DNA of 64,000 nt, from NCBI RefSeq assembly GCF_019968605.1, contig NZ_CP082966.1, forward strand, positions 1,475,001 to 1,539,000, in the 5' to 3' direction. Each line of letters starts with the position of its first letter. Positions within the stretch are counted from its first letter, which is position 1. A program made the translations under genes and the position numbers. The DNA is from Polaribacter litorisediminis (GTDB lineage Bacteria > Bacteroidota > Bacteroidia > Flavobacteriales > Flavobacteriaceae). Under the pieces are notes generated by a model, which saw only the letters and a list, made by a program, of their open reading frames with translations, was not told the origin of the DNA and did not search any database. This document shows positions 25,261-34,878 of this stretch, piece after piece.

Positions 25261-25370
25261 AAAAATTAGACAAACTTGAAATTTCCGGAATTATTTTTTG
25301 TGTTACCTGCTTATTACCATTGTTATTTGCTTTTTTAGTAGATTTAATGCACAAAGGCTCAAATTTTTAA
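25257..25370 (+). CDS. 37-residue single-span membrane peptide, unknown
   Basis: Starts inside the stop of the previous small gene (ATGA) and encodes MKKLDKLEISG followed by one hydrophobic helix with two Cys residues (FCVTC) and the tail LMHKGSNF. A charged N terminus and a single membrane segment suggest a small inner-membrane peptide, perhaps a subunit partner of the 74-residue protein. No family is recognised; the overlap is the main evidence that it is translated. Confidence 0.5.
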   Translation: MKKLDKLEISGIIFCVTCLLPLLFAFLVDLMHKGSNF

Positions 25371-25445
25371 GAAGCCAAAATTTATGAGCAATCTACATGA
25401 GTTTTCCCCCACTTTTTGATTGCTATCCGTATTTTACCCATAAAA

Positions 25446-25474
25446 AAAACTTGAAGATATTTTCTTCAAGTTTT
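25446..25474. terminator. Bidirectional terminator
   Basis: AAAACTTGAAGA, five-base loop, TCTTCAAGTTTT, with eight T on the plus side and eight A before it. It can end both the small-gene unit on the plus strand and the YbbP gene on the minus strand. Confidence 0.85.
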
Positions 25475-25634
25475 TTTTAATAATATTCCAATTATTTTTC
25501 TTTACCATCTGGTATCGTTAAATGAATAATTGCAGCTAAACTAATTTTTTTGTGATGTTTTATAAATTGATGAAATGAAAGTTTTATTTTTTGAGTTTTC
25601 TTGTTTAGAAAATGAAATAAATCAGCATGAAAAC

Positions 25635-28175
25635 TTAACTTTCTTTTCTCAAAACCTCTAATGGCGGACTTTTTAAAACACTTCTAATATTACTCAAACC
25701 GATGAATAATACCAAAATTGTAATGCCGGGTAGAAATACTAAAAACGGTACTGCAGAGGGTAAAAAGGGTTCTTTGAACAATAAAGTTGCTAATAATTGA
25801 CTACTTACTAGCGACAATAAAATTCCGACCAAACTACCCAATACACCTAAATACACGTATTCAAGAGCCGTAATTTGTAATATTTGCTTGCTTTTAGCTC
25901 CTAATGTTCGTAACAAAACACTTTCTTTAATCCGCTGATATTTGCTATTTCTAACCGAACCGATTAAAACGATAATTCCCGTAAGAATACTAAAGAATGC
26001 CATAAAATTAATAATCCAAGATATTTTATCTAAAATATCCTCTACAATAGTAAAAATCTGTCTTAAATCTAAAATAGAAATATTTGGAAATTTCTTAACC
26101 AAATCCCTTTGCAAATCAGCAGACCTCGCTTCGTTAGGTACATAGGTTGTTAGCACATTAAACTGTGGTGCATTTTCTAAAATACCTAACGGAAATACAA
26201 TAGAAAAGTTCAATTGCATATTTCCCCAATTCACTTTTCTGATACTTCCAATCTTGGTTTCCATTAAAACTCCTTGTACATTTAGTACTACTTCATCTCC
26301 AACTTTTAAATCGGCATCTCTTGCTATATTATCTGCAATCGAAATTAAAATCGGTTCGTTCGGATTTGCTTTTTGAACCCAAGATCCTTCTAATATTTCT
26401 TCGGATTCTAACAATTCATCTCGATAGGTAGTTCTAAACTCATGGTTTAAAATCCAACGATTCATGTTAGATGTAGAGTCTTTACGAATATCATTTACTA
26501 ATCTATCTTTAATCCGATGCATTCGCATGGTAACAATCGGTATATTATCGATAACCTCTAAACCTTTAGGAAGAATTGTGTTTACAACCGCTTCTTTTTG
26601 TGCACTTTGTACATCCATTAAAATGATATTTGCATCATTTTTTTTATTCTCGATAGCTGTTTTTGCTAATAAAATATCTTTGGTAAAATACAACGTACTA
26701 ATTAAAAAAGTACCCAATCCGATAGCTAAAATTAAGACCATTGTTTGATTATTTGGTCGATATAAATTCAGCAAACTTTGTCGTTTTATAAAACCCCAAT
26801 TAGCAGGGAAATATTTTTTGATTGCCCTCATAAATAAACTTGAAACTGCTGCCATAATCGAGAAAGTAATTAAAATACCCACCGTAAATACAATTCCATT
26901 AAAAGCATCTTTTAACAACCAAAACGAAAATAAAAAGATAAAAAGTAAAATAGCCGCGAAAGTTAAAAGTCTTGCTTTTCTTGGTTTTACTAAATTTTCA
27001 TCGGTACCTCTTAAAACTTCTAAGGGCGAAACATACCAAGTACCTAATAAAGGCAATAATGCAAATAAAACCGACATTAAAACACCTAGCATTACACCCA
27101 TTATTATGGGTTGTATGGTAATCGATATTTGAACATCAAAAGGCAAAAATCCTTTTAAAATATAAGGAAATGCATATTGTAATCCCATCCCAATGGCGGA
27201 ACCTAAAATTCCACCAATCAATCCTATGCCAAGAATTTGTAATACATAAATTAAAAAAGTTTGTCTTCTTGTCGCTCCCAAACATTTTAAAACAGCTACA
27301 TTTTTTAGTTTTTCTTTGATATAAATATGCACGGAACTTGCAATTCCTATACAACCTAACAAAAGCGCAATAAATGCTGATAAATTTAAAAACCGGCTCA
27401 CATTATCATATCTTCTGCCTAGTTGAGCACTCGTATTTGTATGCGTATCAAGATCTGCATTTTCATCATCTAAAATAGGATCTATTTTTTTATTCAACAA
27501 AACCAAATCCATGGAAGGTGGCGCAACGAAAAAATACTGATATTCTTTTCTACTTCCTATTTGTAAGAGTTCCGTTTCTTCTATAAAACGAAAAGGAATT
27601 AGCACGGTTGGTGCTACTGAACTAGAAATGGCGGTCGTTCCAGGAATTGATTTTAAGGCACCCAAAATCGGGAATGTTAACTTGCCTAATTTAATAGAAT
27701 CTCCAGGTTTTAAATTATACTGCAATAATAAAGTAGCATCCACCAAGGCACCTCCCATTTTTTGATATTGTTGTGCAGCAATCACTGGTTCTGTATCTAA
27801 AGTTCCATAAAAAGGAAAATTACCCTCTATAGCCCTTACTTTTACTAATTTTGTCGCTTCATTTTTTGGAAACGCTGCCATAGAAACAAAATTAACTTCG
27901 GATGCGGCAACTTGTAAAGAATCTATAATTGCTTGTACTTTTTTAGAAGGGAGTTGTTTGCTATCAATAATAAAATCTGCGCCCATTAAGGCTTTCGACT
28001 GATTTTTAATATTATCTTTTAAATTTTCGCTAAACAATTGAATAGAAACTACTGCGGCAATTCCTAAAATAATGGATGCCATAAATAATAACAATCTAGA
28101 AAGACTTGCTTTACCATCTCTCCAAGCCATTTTAAACAGCCATTGCACCGAGGTTTTTGAGGTTAATTTGCTCAT
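25635..28175 (-). CDS. ybbP: ABC transporter permease, YbbP-like (FtsX family)
   Basis: An 846-residue permease with an N-terminal membrane anchor and large periplasmic domain. A four-helix FtsX core lies near 255-390 and a second FtsX core in the C-terminal 120 residues, with extra helices between, as in YbbP/SalY-type permeases. Conserved features include LKCLGATRRQTF in the first core and LRTLGAKSKQI in the second, the typical coupling segments. It overlaps the ATPase stop by four bases. With YbbA it probably moves a lipid or peptide substrate; adjacency to the TesA-like esterase is conserved in many bacteria. Confidence 0.9.
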   Translation of the reverse strand: MSKLTSKTSVQWLFKMAWRDGKASLSRLLLFMASIILGIAAVVSIQLFSENLKDNIKNQSKALMGADFIIDSKQLPSKKVQAIIDSLQVAASEVNFVSMAAFPKNEATKLVKVRAIEGNFPFYGTLDTEPVIAAQQYQKMGGALVDATLLLQYNLKPGDSIKLGKLTFPILGALKSIPGTTAISSSVAPTVLIPFRFIEETELLQIGSRKEYQYFFVAPPSMDLVLLNKKIDPILDDENADLDTHTNTSAQLGRRYDNVSRFLNLSAFIALLLGCIGIASSVHIYIKEKLKNVAVLKCLGATRRQTFLIYVLQILGIGLIGGILGSAIGMGLQYAFPYILKGFLPFDVQISITIQPIIMGVMLGVLMSVLFALLPLLGTWYVSPLEVLRGTDENLVKPRKARLLTFAAILLFIFLFSFWLLKDAFNGIVFTVGILITFSIMAAVSSLFMRAIKKYFPANWGFIKRQSLLNLYRPNNQTMVLILAIGLGTFLISTLYFTKDILLAKTAIENKKNDANIILMDVQSAQKEAVVNTILPKGLEVIDNIPIVTMRMHRIKDRLVNDIRKDSTSNMNRWILNHEFRTTYRDELLESEEILEGSWVQKANPNEPILISIADNIARDADLKVGDEVVLNVQGVLMETKIGSIRKVNWGNMQLNFSIVFPLGILENAPQFNVLTTYVPNEARSADLQRDLVKKFPNISILDLRQIFTIVEDILDKISWIINFMAFFSILTGIIVLIGSVRNSKYQRIKESVLLRTLGAKSKQILQITALEYVYLGVLGSLVGILLSLVSSQLLATLLFKEPFLPSAVPFLVFLPGITILVLFIGLSNIRSVLKSPPLEVLRKES

Positions 28176-28864
28176 AAAATGGCTACCGTTTTTTCATTAG
28201 ACATTATTTTACCTCCTTTTAATCGCAAAATTTGCTGGGTTCTATTGGCCAATTCTAAATCATGTGTAATAATTACCAAAGTAGTACCAGCTTCTTTATT
28301 TAATTGAAAAAGTAGTTGAATAACCTTTTCCCCAGTTTCTTCATCTAAATTTCCTGTGGGTTCATCTGCAAATAAAATTGAAGGTTTGTTAGAAAATGCT
28401 CTAGCCAGTGCAACCCGTTGCTGCTCGCCACCCGATAATTGCGAAGGATAATGATGCACACGATCTGATAAACCTACTTTTTGTAAAAGTGCTAAACCCA
28501 CTTTAGCAGCATTTTTTTCACCTTGAAGTTCTAACGGAACAATTACATTTTCTAAGGCTGTAAGTGTAGGCAATAATTGAAAATTTTGAAATATAAAACC
28601 AACTTCTTTGTTCCGTAGCAGCGCACGTTCATCTTCATTTAAATCATGTAAATTATTTCCGCATAATTCGATACTTCCAGAACTCGGGTAATCTAAACCT
28701 GCGCATAAACCTAATAAAGTCGTTTTTCCACTTCCGGATGGACCTATAATAGAAAAGATACTTCCTTTTTCTATCTCAAAAGAAATATCGTTTAATACTG
28801 TTAATTTTTTGGAACCACTGTTATAGGTCTTCTCAAGTTGATGAATCTTTAATATCTTTGTCAT
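28172..28864 (-). CDS. ybbA: ABC transporter ATP-binding protein, YbbA-like
   Basis: ATPase of about 230 residues from the preferred ATG at 28864 (MTKILKIHQLEKTY). Upstream in-frame starts at 28873 and beyond would add a short unconserved tail. Walker A is GPSGSGKTT, the Q loop is in FIFQNFQLLPTL, the ABC signature LSGGEQQRVALARA and Walker B ILFADEPTGNLD, followed by the H loop ITHD. It matches the MacB/LolD/YbbA group of ATPases paired with FtsX-type permeases. The neighbour YbbP overlaps by four bases, and a TesA-like gene is divergent. Confidence 0.93.
   Translation of the reverse strand: MTKILKIHQLEKTYNSGSKKLTVLNDISFEIEKGSIFSIIGPSGSGKTTLLGLCAGLDYPSSGSIELCGNNLHDLNEDERALLRNKEVGFIFQNFQLLPTLTALENVIVPLELQGEKNAAKVGLALLQKVGLSDRVHHYPSQLSGGEQQRVALARAFSNKPSILFADEPTGNLDEETGEKVIQLLFQLNKEAGTTLVIITHDLELANRTQQILRLKGGKIMSNEKTVAIL
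28853..28860 (+). promoter_or_regulatory. Candidate -7 promoter element of the TesA-like gene
   Basis: TATCTTTG, an exact TAnnTTTG match 34 bases upstream of the esterase ATG. It lies inside the first codons of the divergent ybbA gene, so the two 5' ends overlap. Confidence 0.45.
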
Positions 28865-28893
28865 TGTATTCATTTCAAATAAATTTACTGAAA

Positions 28894-29640
28894 ATGCTAA
28901 ACCTGAAAAATAAACAATTGCAGCCAAACATTAAAGATAGTGCTTTTAATGTTTTCATAAAGTTATGTTATTTTTCATCTGTCATATTGTTACTTTCTTG
29001 TGGATCGGATACGTCTAAAAAATCAGAAAACATTGACAATGTAACTCAGAATACTGAAAGTAAGAAAACAGAAAAAAATGTTTCAAAAAAGATTTTATTT
29101 TTTGGTGATAGTTTAACGGCTGGTTATGGTTTAGAAGATATCAATGATGCTTTTCCTGCGTTGATTCAAAATAAAATAGATGCTCTTTCTTTAGATTATA
29201 CAGTCATCAATTCCGGTTTAAGTGGGGAAACGTCCGCTGGTGGAAAAAGCAGAATTAACTGGGTGTTAAATCAAAAAATAGATATTTTTATACTAGAATT
29301 GGGTGCAAATGATGGTTTACGCGGCATTCCTTTAAAAGAAACTAGAAAAAACCTACAAGCTATTATTGATGCTGTGCTTGCCAAAAATGCGGATACCAAA
29401 ATTGTTTTAGCAGGCATGCAACTTCCGCCAAATATGGGAAACGATTATATTACAGAGTTTAAAAAGATTTTTCCTGAATTAGCAAAAAAGAATGGTTTGG
29501 AATTAATTCCGTTTTTATTGAAAAATGTTGGTGGAATTCCTGCTTTAAATCAATCCGATGGTATTCATCCAACGGCAGAAGGTCAAAAAATACTTGCGAA
29601 TAATGTTTGGGCAGTTTTAGAACCAATGCTTACTTCCTAA
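28894..29640 (+). CDS. tesA: SGNH/GDSL lipoprotein esterase, TesA-like
   Basis: Arylesterase/lysophospholipase-type hydrolase of 248 residues. The ATG at 28894 gives a basic start and a lipoprotein signal ending in the lipobox LLLSC near residue 37, so it is probably anchored in a membrane facing the periplasm. SGNH blocks are complete: FFGDSLTAGYG (Ser), SGLSGETSAGG (Gly), LGANDGLRG (Asn) and DGIHPTAEGQ (Asp-His). It is divergent from ybbA-ybbP, a conserved neighbourhood. The anchored form differs from the soluble periplasmic TesA of Escherichia coli. Confidence 0.9.
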   Translation: MLNLKNKQLQPNIKDSAFNVFIKLCYFSSVILLLSCGSDTSKKSENIDNVTQNTESKKTEKNVSKKILFFGDSLTAGYGLEDINDAFPALIQNKIDALSLDYTVINSGLSGETSAGGKSRINWVLNQKIDIFILELGANDGLRGIPLKETRKNLQAIIDAVLAKNADTKIVLAGMQLPPNMGNDYITEFKKIFPELAKKNGLELIPFLLKNVGGIPALNQSDGIHPTAEGQKILANNVWAVLEPMLTS

Positions 29641-29678
29641 AAAATTACTACGCGTGTTTTTTTCTTGCAGATAGTATG

Positions 29679-31220
29679 TTAATGCTTTTTGTCTGTAACT
29701 GTTTGTACTGCCCAATCTGGAAAAACGGTTGGATCAATATCAAATATAACAGTACCCCAAACTATTGTCATAATTACAATAATGATCGTTGCAAAGATGT
29801 CTATTATGACTCCTGTTTTTATCATTTGAAACATTTTTAACTTTCCAGTACCAAATACAATGGCATTTGGTGGCGTTGCTATCGGTAACATAAAAGCCAT
29901 GGATGCTGCTAAAGTAACCGGAATCATTATTAATAAAGGATTGACTTTTATTTCTGTTGCTAATCCAGAAATAATAGGTAACATCATTTCTGTAGTTGCG
30001 GTGTTCGATGTAAATTCGGTAAGCGTAGACATTAAAGTTGTTAATGTGCCTACCAACATGATTGGAGACATATCTTTTGTTCCTCCTAAAAGTCCACCAA
30101 CATAATTAGACAATCCAGAATCGATAAATCCTTTGGCTAAAGCAAAACCACCTCCAAATAAAAACACAATATGCCAAGGTAATTTTAGCATGATTTGCCA
30201 GTTTACCAAAGCTTCTTTCTTTTTGCTAGAAGGAATAATAAATAACAACATGGCAATAAAAATAGCAACAGTTCCATCATTTAAAAATTTAGGGTTTTGA
30301 AAAAAGGAACTCCATCCAGGAATAGTTACAAAACCAAGGTTAAGATTAGATCTGAATACCCATAAAACAGCTAAAGACACAAACAAAATAAAGACACGTC
30401 TTTGTTCTGCACTTACTTTTCCAAGAGCTTTATATTTATCACTGAAGAAAGAGGTATCTAAGTTTTCAATTTTTCCTTTTGGTTTATACGTAAAATATAA
30501 TAGCAACAACGAAAAAATAAAAATCATCACTGTAATTGGAAATGCAAAAGTGATCCATTGCCCAAACGAAATTTCGGGTGCTTCAGGATAAATAATTTCG
30601 AAGATTCTTAAAAAGGATAAATTAGGCGGTGTTCCTACAAGGGTTGCAATACCTCCTATAGAACAAGCATGCGCAATAGCTAATAACAAACCGGCAGCAA
30701 ACGAACTTATTTTTCCTTCCCCATACACTTCTTCTAAAGCTGCTGTTACCGAAAAAGCAATCGGCAACATCATCATAGCCGTTGCTGTATTAGACATCCA
30801 CATCGATAAAAATGATGATGCCAACATAAAACCTAACATAATTCTAAACGGACTCCCTCCAACAGTTGATAGTATTTTTAGTGCAATTCGTTTGTGAAGA
30901 TTCCATTTCTCCATCGCTAACGCCATGATAAAACCTCCAATAAATAAAAAAATCACATAATTTATATAGGCATTCGATATTGCTTTTCCGTCTAAAACGC
31001 CTAGCATAGGGAATAAAACGATGGGCAGTAATGATGTAATCCCGATAGGCAATGCCTCCGTAACCCACCAAAAAGCCATAAGCACAGCAATAGCCGCCGT
31101 ATAAGTAACTTCTGGTTTTCCGGGTTGTAGATCTACAAAAAAAATCATTCCAAAAAACACAAGCAATCCGGCAATTATTAATTTCATATTAATTTCTGTG
31201 TTCGCTTCAAAAGTTGCCAT
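29679..31220 (-). CDS. SLC13/DASS family sodium:dicarboxylate symporter
   Basis: A 513-residue transporter with about 11-12 membrane segments. The two pseudo-symmetric SNT substrate motifs are visible in WMSNTATAMMMLP and FTSNTATTEMMLP, and the PIGITSLLP helix-hairpin region near residue 60 is conserved. Family members carry succinate, citrate or other dicarboxylates with sodium. The stop lies 38 bases from the convergent TesA-like gene. The exact substrate cannot be assigned; dicarboxylates are most likely. Confidence 0.9.
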   Translation of the reverse strand: MATFEANTEINMKLIIAGLLVFFGMIFFVDLQPGKPEVTYTAAIAVLMAFWWVTEALPIGITSLLPIVLFPMLGVLDGKAISNAYINYVIFLFIGGFIMALAMEKWNLHKRIALKILSTVGGSPFRIMLGFMLASSFLSMWMSNTATAMMMLPIAFSVTAALEEVYGEGKISSFAAGLLLAIAHACSIGGIATLVGTPPNLSFLRIFEIIYPEAPEISFGQWITFAFPITVMIFIFSLLLLYFTYKPKGKIENLDTSFFSDKYKALGKVSAEQRRVFILFVSLAVLWVFRSNLNLGFVTIPGWSSFFQNPKFLNDGTVAIFIAMLLFIIPSSKKKEALVNWQIMLKLPWHIVFLFGGGFALAKGFIDSGLSNYVGGLLGGTKDMSPIMLVGTLTTLMSTLTEFTSNTATTEMMLPIISGLATEIKVNPLLIMIPVTLAASMAFMLPIATPPNAIVFGTGKLKMFQMIKTGVIIDIFATIIIVIMTIVWGTVIFDIDPTVFPDWAVQTVTDKKH

Positions 31221-31748
31221 AAGTAATTGGTTTTAGTTAATTTAGATTTGATATTTCATTACAAACATTCCTTTGTGTGTATCTACTTTTATTCGATTAT
31301 GAATATTTTAAAAAATAGGTTTGTCTTCATATTGTAAACTTAAGATTTTGTTATAAGCTTTGATACAGTAGTTTATACTCATATCGCAAACCATTATTTT
31401 ATCATCTAAAACATCAAAATCTGAATACAGTATCGTTATATCGAATTGTAATGGTCTATTATTTTTAAATGTACGGAATAAATATTCTTTTCAAAGGATA
31501 AATTATATGTCAAAACTTATTTCAATATTCTAAGATTAAAAAAAAAAAAAGAATGTTTGATGCATACTATAAAAGATGCACTTCAGAATAAACAAATAAA
31601 GAGCTGTATGCATTCATTATTTTAATAAGAACCTTTAAAAACCACCTTGAACAAAACGAACTTCAAAAAAATAATTGCATCAATATAATTGTATCTTTGC
31701 CTCATTATAAGAAACACATTACACCGAATAAATTTTTAGTTAATTTCT
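31221..31748. other. Intergenic region between divergent genes
   Basis: About 530 AT-rich bases including a run of 12 or more A near 31537. A TATCTTTG -7 element is present near its right end. No gene or RNA was recognised. Confidence 0.5.
31692..31699 (+). promoter_or_regulatory. Candidate -7 promoter element
   Basis: TATCTTTG, an exact TAnnTTTG match about 50 bases ahead of the DEAD-like gene. A TTG lies at 31675-31677, closer than the normal -33 spacing. Confidence 0.5.
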
Positions 31749-32360
31749 ATGCCCTTTAAAAAATTACATGCCTCTATAAAAGAGAAGCTAGAATCTCTTG
31801 AAATAAATACTCCGACTCCATTTCAAAGCAAAAGTATTCCTTTGATTAAAAGTGGTGCAAATATATTTTGTACTGCTCCAGAAAATAGTGGAAAAACAAC
31901 CACATTACTTCTTACCACGATGCAAAAGTTACAATGTGAGGAAGTAGGAACAGCGCCAAGAGCAATTATTTTAGTAGGTGATAATGAAAAAGCAAAAGCC
32001 TTGTATGATACTTTTAATGAGTACACAAGACGTACTTCGTTGCGCGTTTATGTATGTGATGAAAAGTTGCACATTGATTTGCTAAAATCAGAAATTTTTG
32101 AAGGCACAGATATTTTAATCGCAACGCCTCAAATAATGAATAAGTTGCTTTTATTAAATGGCGTAAATGTTACGCAGTTAAAACTATTTTGCATTGACGA
32201 TGCTGAATTTTTAAGTCAAAAAACTCCGTTATCGAATATTATGGCAATTACCCAAAGCCTTGCAAAGTGTCAGTTTGTAATTTATTCAGAGAAAATGCAT
32301 CCGTTTTTAAAGCGTTTTGAATCTTATTTTATGACGAATGCTAGAACGATTGGTCTGTAG
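31749..32360 (+). CDS. Solo RecA1-domain DEAD-box-like protein
   Basis: A 203-residue protein matching only the first RecA-like domain of DEAD-box RNA helicases. The Q motif is TPTPFQSKSIP (residues 21-31). Walker A is PENSGKTT (44-51), motif Ib TPQIMNKL (126-133) and motif II is DDAE (150-153) in place of DEAD. Motif III, normally SAT, reads SEK (180-182). The protein stops where the linker to the second domain would start, so motifs IV-VI are absent. It may bind ATP or RNA but should not unwind. The ATG, stop and conserved motifs indicate a real gene, not a decayed one. Confidence 0.82.
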   Translation: MPFKKLHASIKEKLESLEINTPTPFQSKSIPLIKSGANIFCTAPENSGKTTTLLLTTMQKLQCEEVGTAPRAIILVGDNEKAKALYDTFNEYTRRTSLRVYVCDEKLHIDLLKSEIFEGTDILIATPQIMNKLLLLNGVNVTQLKLFCIDDAEFLSQKTPLSNIMAITQSLAKCQFVIYSEKMHPFLKRFESYFMTNARTIGL

Positions 32361-32417
32361 AAATTTGACTAATCCATATTATTTAAAGTTTAATTTACGA
32401 TTAAAAAATTAAAAATA

Positions 32418-33056
32418 ATGATTCCTAAATTACACTATCTCTCTCAAGGAAATTCTCCGAAAGAACATTTAGAAAATATACAAAAGGCATGCTCAGCTGG
32501 GGCAGAATTAGTGCAATTACGTTTAAAAAATATATCAGAAAAAAAATATTTAAAATTAGCGGAACAAGCGAGAGAAATTACTGCTCACTTTCAAACTAGA
32601 TTATTGATAAACGGTGATTATAAAATAGCAAAAAGTATCAAGGCTGATGGTGTTCATTTAGAAAAATCAGGTGCTTGTCCAAACATTGCCAGAACTCATA
32701 TATACACTTGGCAAATTATTGGTAGTACTGCAAATACCTTGCAAGATTGTGAAACCTTAATTGGCAAACAAGTTGATTATATTAGTTTAAGTCCTTTTAG
32801 AGTTTCGAAAGCTCAAGAATCTTTATCAAAACCATTAGGTTTAGCGGGTTATAAAGCAATTATGGATGTTTTAAAAACCGAAACACCTATTATTGGTGCT
32901 GGAGGAATTACCTCTAAAGATGTGAAAAATATTTTAGAAACAGGAATTTCTGGAGTGGGAGTTTCTAATGAAATTACAAGGGATTTTAATTCGATTAAAG
33001 TGTTGAATGAATTATTGAAAGCTTCATCAACCGAAGAAAAACGGCACACTTTTTAA
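32418..33056 (+). CDS. thiE: Thiamine phosphate synthase / TenI family protein
   Basis: A 212-residue TIM-barrel protein of the ThiE/TenI family. ThiE joins the pyrimidine and thiazole moieties of thiamine. Visible blocks are ELVQLRLKN near residue 33, RLLINGDYKIA near 66, DGVHLEKSG near 78, IIGSTANTL and PIIGAGGITSKDV near 160. Some differ from canonical ThiE (normally QLREK, INDR and GQ after HL), so a TenI-type paralogue is possible. No other thiamine genes are nearby. It is downstream of the DEAD-like gene by 57 bases on the same strand, possibly co-transcribed. Confidence 0.82.
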   Translation: MIPKLHYLSQGNSPKEHLENIQKACSAGAELVQLRLKNISEKKYLKLAEQAREITAHFQTRLLINGDYKIAKSIKADGVHLEKSGACPNIARTHIYTWQIIGSTANTLQDCETLIGKQVDYISLSPFRVSKAQESLSKPLGLAGYKAIMDVLKTETPIIGAGGITSKDVKNILETGISGVGVSNEITRDFNSIKVLNELLKASSTEEKRHTF

Positions 33057-33102
33057 ATAAAACCAATTATTTTTTAAAAGTGAACCTTTAAACCATTAAA
33101 CT

Positions 33103-34353
33103 ATGAATTTAGAACATTTATTATACGATTACTTTATAAAAACTGGAATAAATGAGACATCAGCAGCCTATTTAAATATGGCTATTTTATTAATTACTGT
33201 CTTATCTATAGCCGTTTTGGTTGATGTACTCATTAGAAAAATTATGTTACAATTATTTACCCAGTTTGCCGATAAAAGTAAAACCAATTTCGATGATTTA
33301 TTAGTGAAAAACAAAGTACCACGTAATATTGCACATATCATTCCTTTAATTTTTGTTTTAGAGTGCACGCCATTAGTCTTTTCAGACTTTCCATATATCG
33401 AAAATATTATTCAAAAAAGCCTTGAAGTATTTACAATTGTTTTAATTCTTTGGATTGTTAGAAGCCTTTTAAGCACCCTGAAAGATTATTTTAAAACCTT
33501 GCCAGGCCTAAAAGACAAACCCATAGATAGCTATATCCAAGTATTTATGATTTTTGCTTGGGTCTTTGGTATTTTATCTGCTTTTGCCATCATAACAGGC
33601 ATAGAGTTTATCAAGTTTATTACCACCATTGGAGCTGCTTCCGCTGTAATTCTATTAATTTTTAAAGATACTATCCTTGGTTTTGTTGCTAGTATTCAAG
33701 TTTCTATCAATGATATGGTAAGAATTGGAGACTGGATTACTTTTGAAAAATATGGTGCTGATGGTGATGTTATAGAAATTAATCTGTCTACCGTAAAAGT
33801 TCAAAATTTTGATAAAACCATTACTACAATTCCTACTTATGCTTTAATTTCTGATTCTTTTAAAAACTGGAGAGGCATGTCGGAATCTGGAGGAAGACGT
33901 ATCAAGAGATCCTTACATATTAATTTGGATAGTATTCATTATTTATCAAAAATTGAAGTAGACAATTTAAAGAAAATTCAATCTATTCAGACGTATTTAG
34001 AGACACGTCAAGCTGATATTGATGACTACAATAAGAAAAATAACATTAACAAAGAGCTTTTGTTAAATGGAAGGAACCTAACGAATATTGGAGTTTTTAG
34101 AAAATATATTGAAACTTACATAGAAAATCACTCTGGTACTAACAAAGAAATGATGATTATGGTGCGTCAGTTATCACCAGGAACTCAAGGAATTCCTCTT
34201 GAAATTTATGCTTTTAGTAGTGATAAACGTTGGCAAAACTATGAATATATTATGTCTGATATTTTTGACCATGTAATTGCCGCAGTTCCTTATTTTGGTT
34301 TAGAAATATTTGAACTTCCTAGTAATTCTAGTTTTATCCGTTCAAAAGAATAA
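33103..34353 (+). CDS. MscS-family mechanosensitive channel, YbdG-like
   Basis: A 416-residue mechanosensitive channel with about five membrane helices in the first 190 residues and a pore-lining helix followed by an MscS beta domain (GDWITFEKYGADGDVIEINLSTVKVQNFD). The C-terminal cytoplasmic part carries the extended insertion seen in YbdG (MscM) proteins, and the length is close to that family. It protects cells against osmotic downshock. It follows the ThiE-like gene by 46 bases on the same strand. Confidence 0.9.
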   Translation: MNLEHLLYDYFIKTGINETSAAYLNMAILLITVLSIAVLVDVLIRKIMLQLFTQFADKSKTNFDDLLVKNKVPRNIAHIIPLIFVLECTPLVFSDFPYIENIIQKSLEVFTIVLILWIVRSLLSTLKDYFKTLPGLKDKPIDSYIQVFMIFAWVFGILSAFAIITGIEFIKFITTIGAASAVILLIFKDTILGFVASIQVSINDMVRIGDWITFEKYGADGDVIEINLSTVKVQNFDKTITTIPTYALISDSFKNWRGMSESGGRRIKRSLHINLDSIHYLSKIEVDNLKKIQSIQTYLETRQADIDDYNKKNNINKELLLNGRNLTNIGVFRKYIETYIENHSGTNKEMMIMVRQLSPGTQGIPLEIYAFSSDKRWQNYEYIMSDIFDHVIAAVPYFGLEIFELPSNSSFIRSKE

Positions 34354-34527
34354 ATTATTTCTTAAATTAAGGAATAAAAGTATATAATAGAAAAGAAATC
34401 TTCTTATGCGGATTTAATCGCTATTTCTATACGCTTTTATAAAATGCTATTATACCTTTTACAAATCTATATAGTCTTAGTTTTTTTGTAAACTTGTTCT
34501 CACAAATTAATAACTCAAAACAAAACG

Positions 34528-34878
34528 TTGGATTTACTTGCAGTTTTAACATGGTTTTCAGGATTGGCTTTTATCTATTTCGGCATTAGCTGCTTTTATT
34601 CAAAGTTTATTATCGATGAGTTTATTCGTTATAAGTTACCAAATTTTAGAAAACTAACCGGATTTCTTCAACTATTAGGTGCTATAGGCTTATTTTTAGG
34701 GCTTTATGTATTTCCTATACTCTTACTATTAGCTTCTTCGGGGCTGTGCATATTAATGCTTGCAGGCTTTATTGTCAGGTTAAAAATTAAGGATAATTTT
34801 ATAAAATCTGCTCCTTCTTTTACGTTTGCAGCTTTAAATTTATTTATCGCTATCAAAACTTTCTACACCTACTTTTAG
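34528..34878 (+). CDS. DoxX-like small membrane protein
   Basis: A 116-residue protein with four hydrophobic segments and the pattern FIYFGISCFYSKFI ... FRKLTGFLQLLGAIGL, typical of the DoxX-like family of quinol-oxidase-related or unknown membrane proteins. The start is TTG at 34528; no in-frame ATG lies upstream or near. Its 3' end overlaps that of a convergent gene encoding another four-helix protein of the same general type. Function is not known. Confidence 0.7.
   Translation: MDLLAVLTWFSGLAFIYFGISCFYSKFIIDEFIRYKLPNFRKLTGFLQLLGAIGLFLGLYVFPILLLLASSGLCILMLAGFIVRLKIKDNFIKSAPSFTFAALNLFIAIKTFYTYF

Noticed and set aside
25386..25424. Inverted AGCAATC/GATTGCT pair after the small membrane genes
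   Set aside because: Only 7 bp with a 25-base gap; the strong hairpin at 25446-25474 explains termination better.
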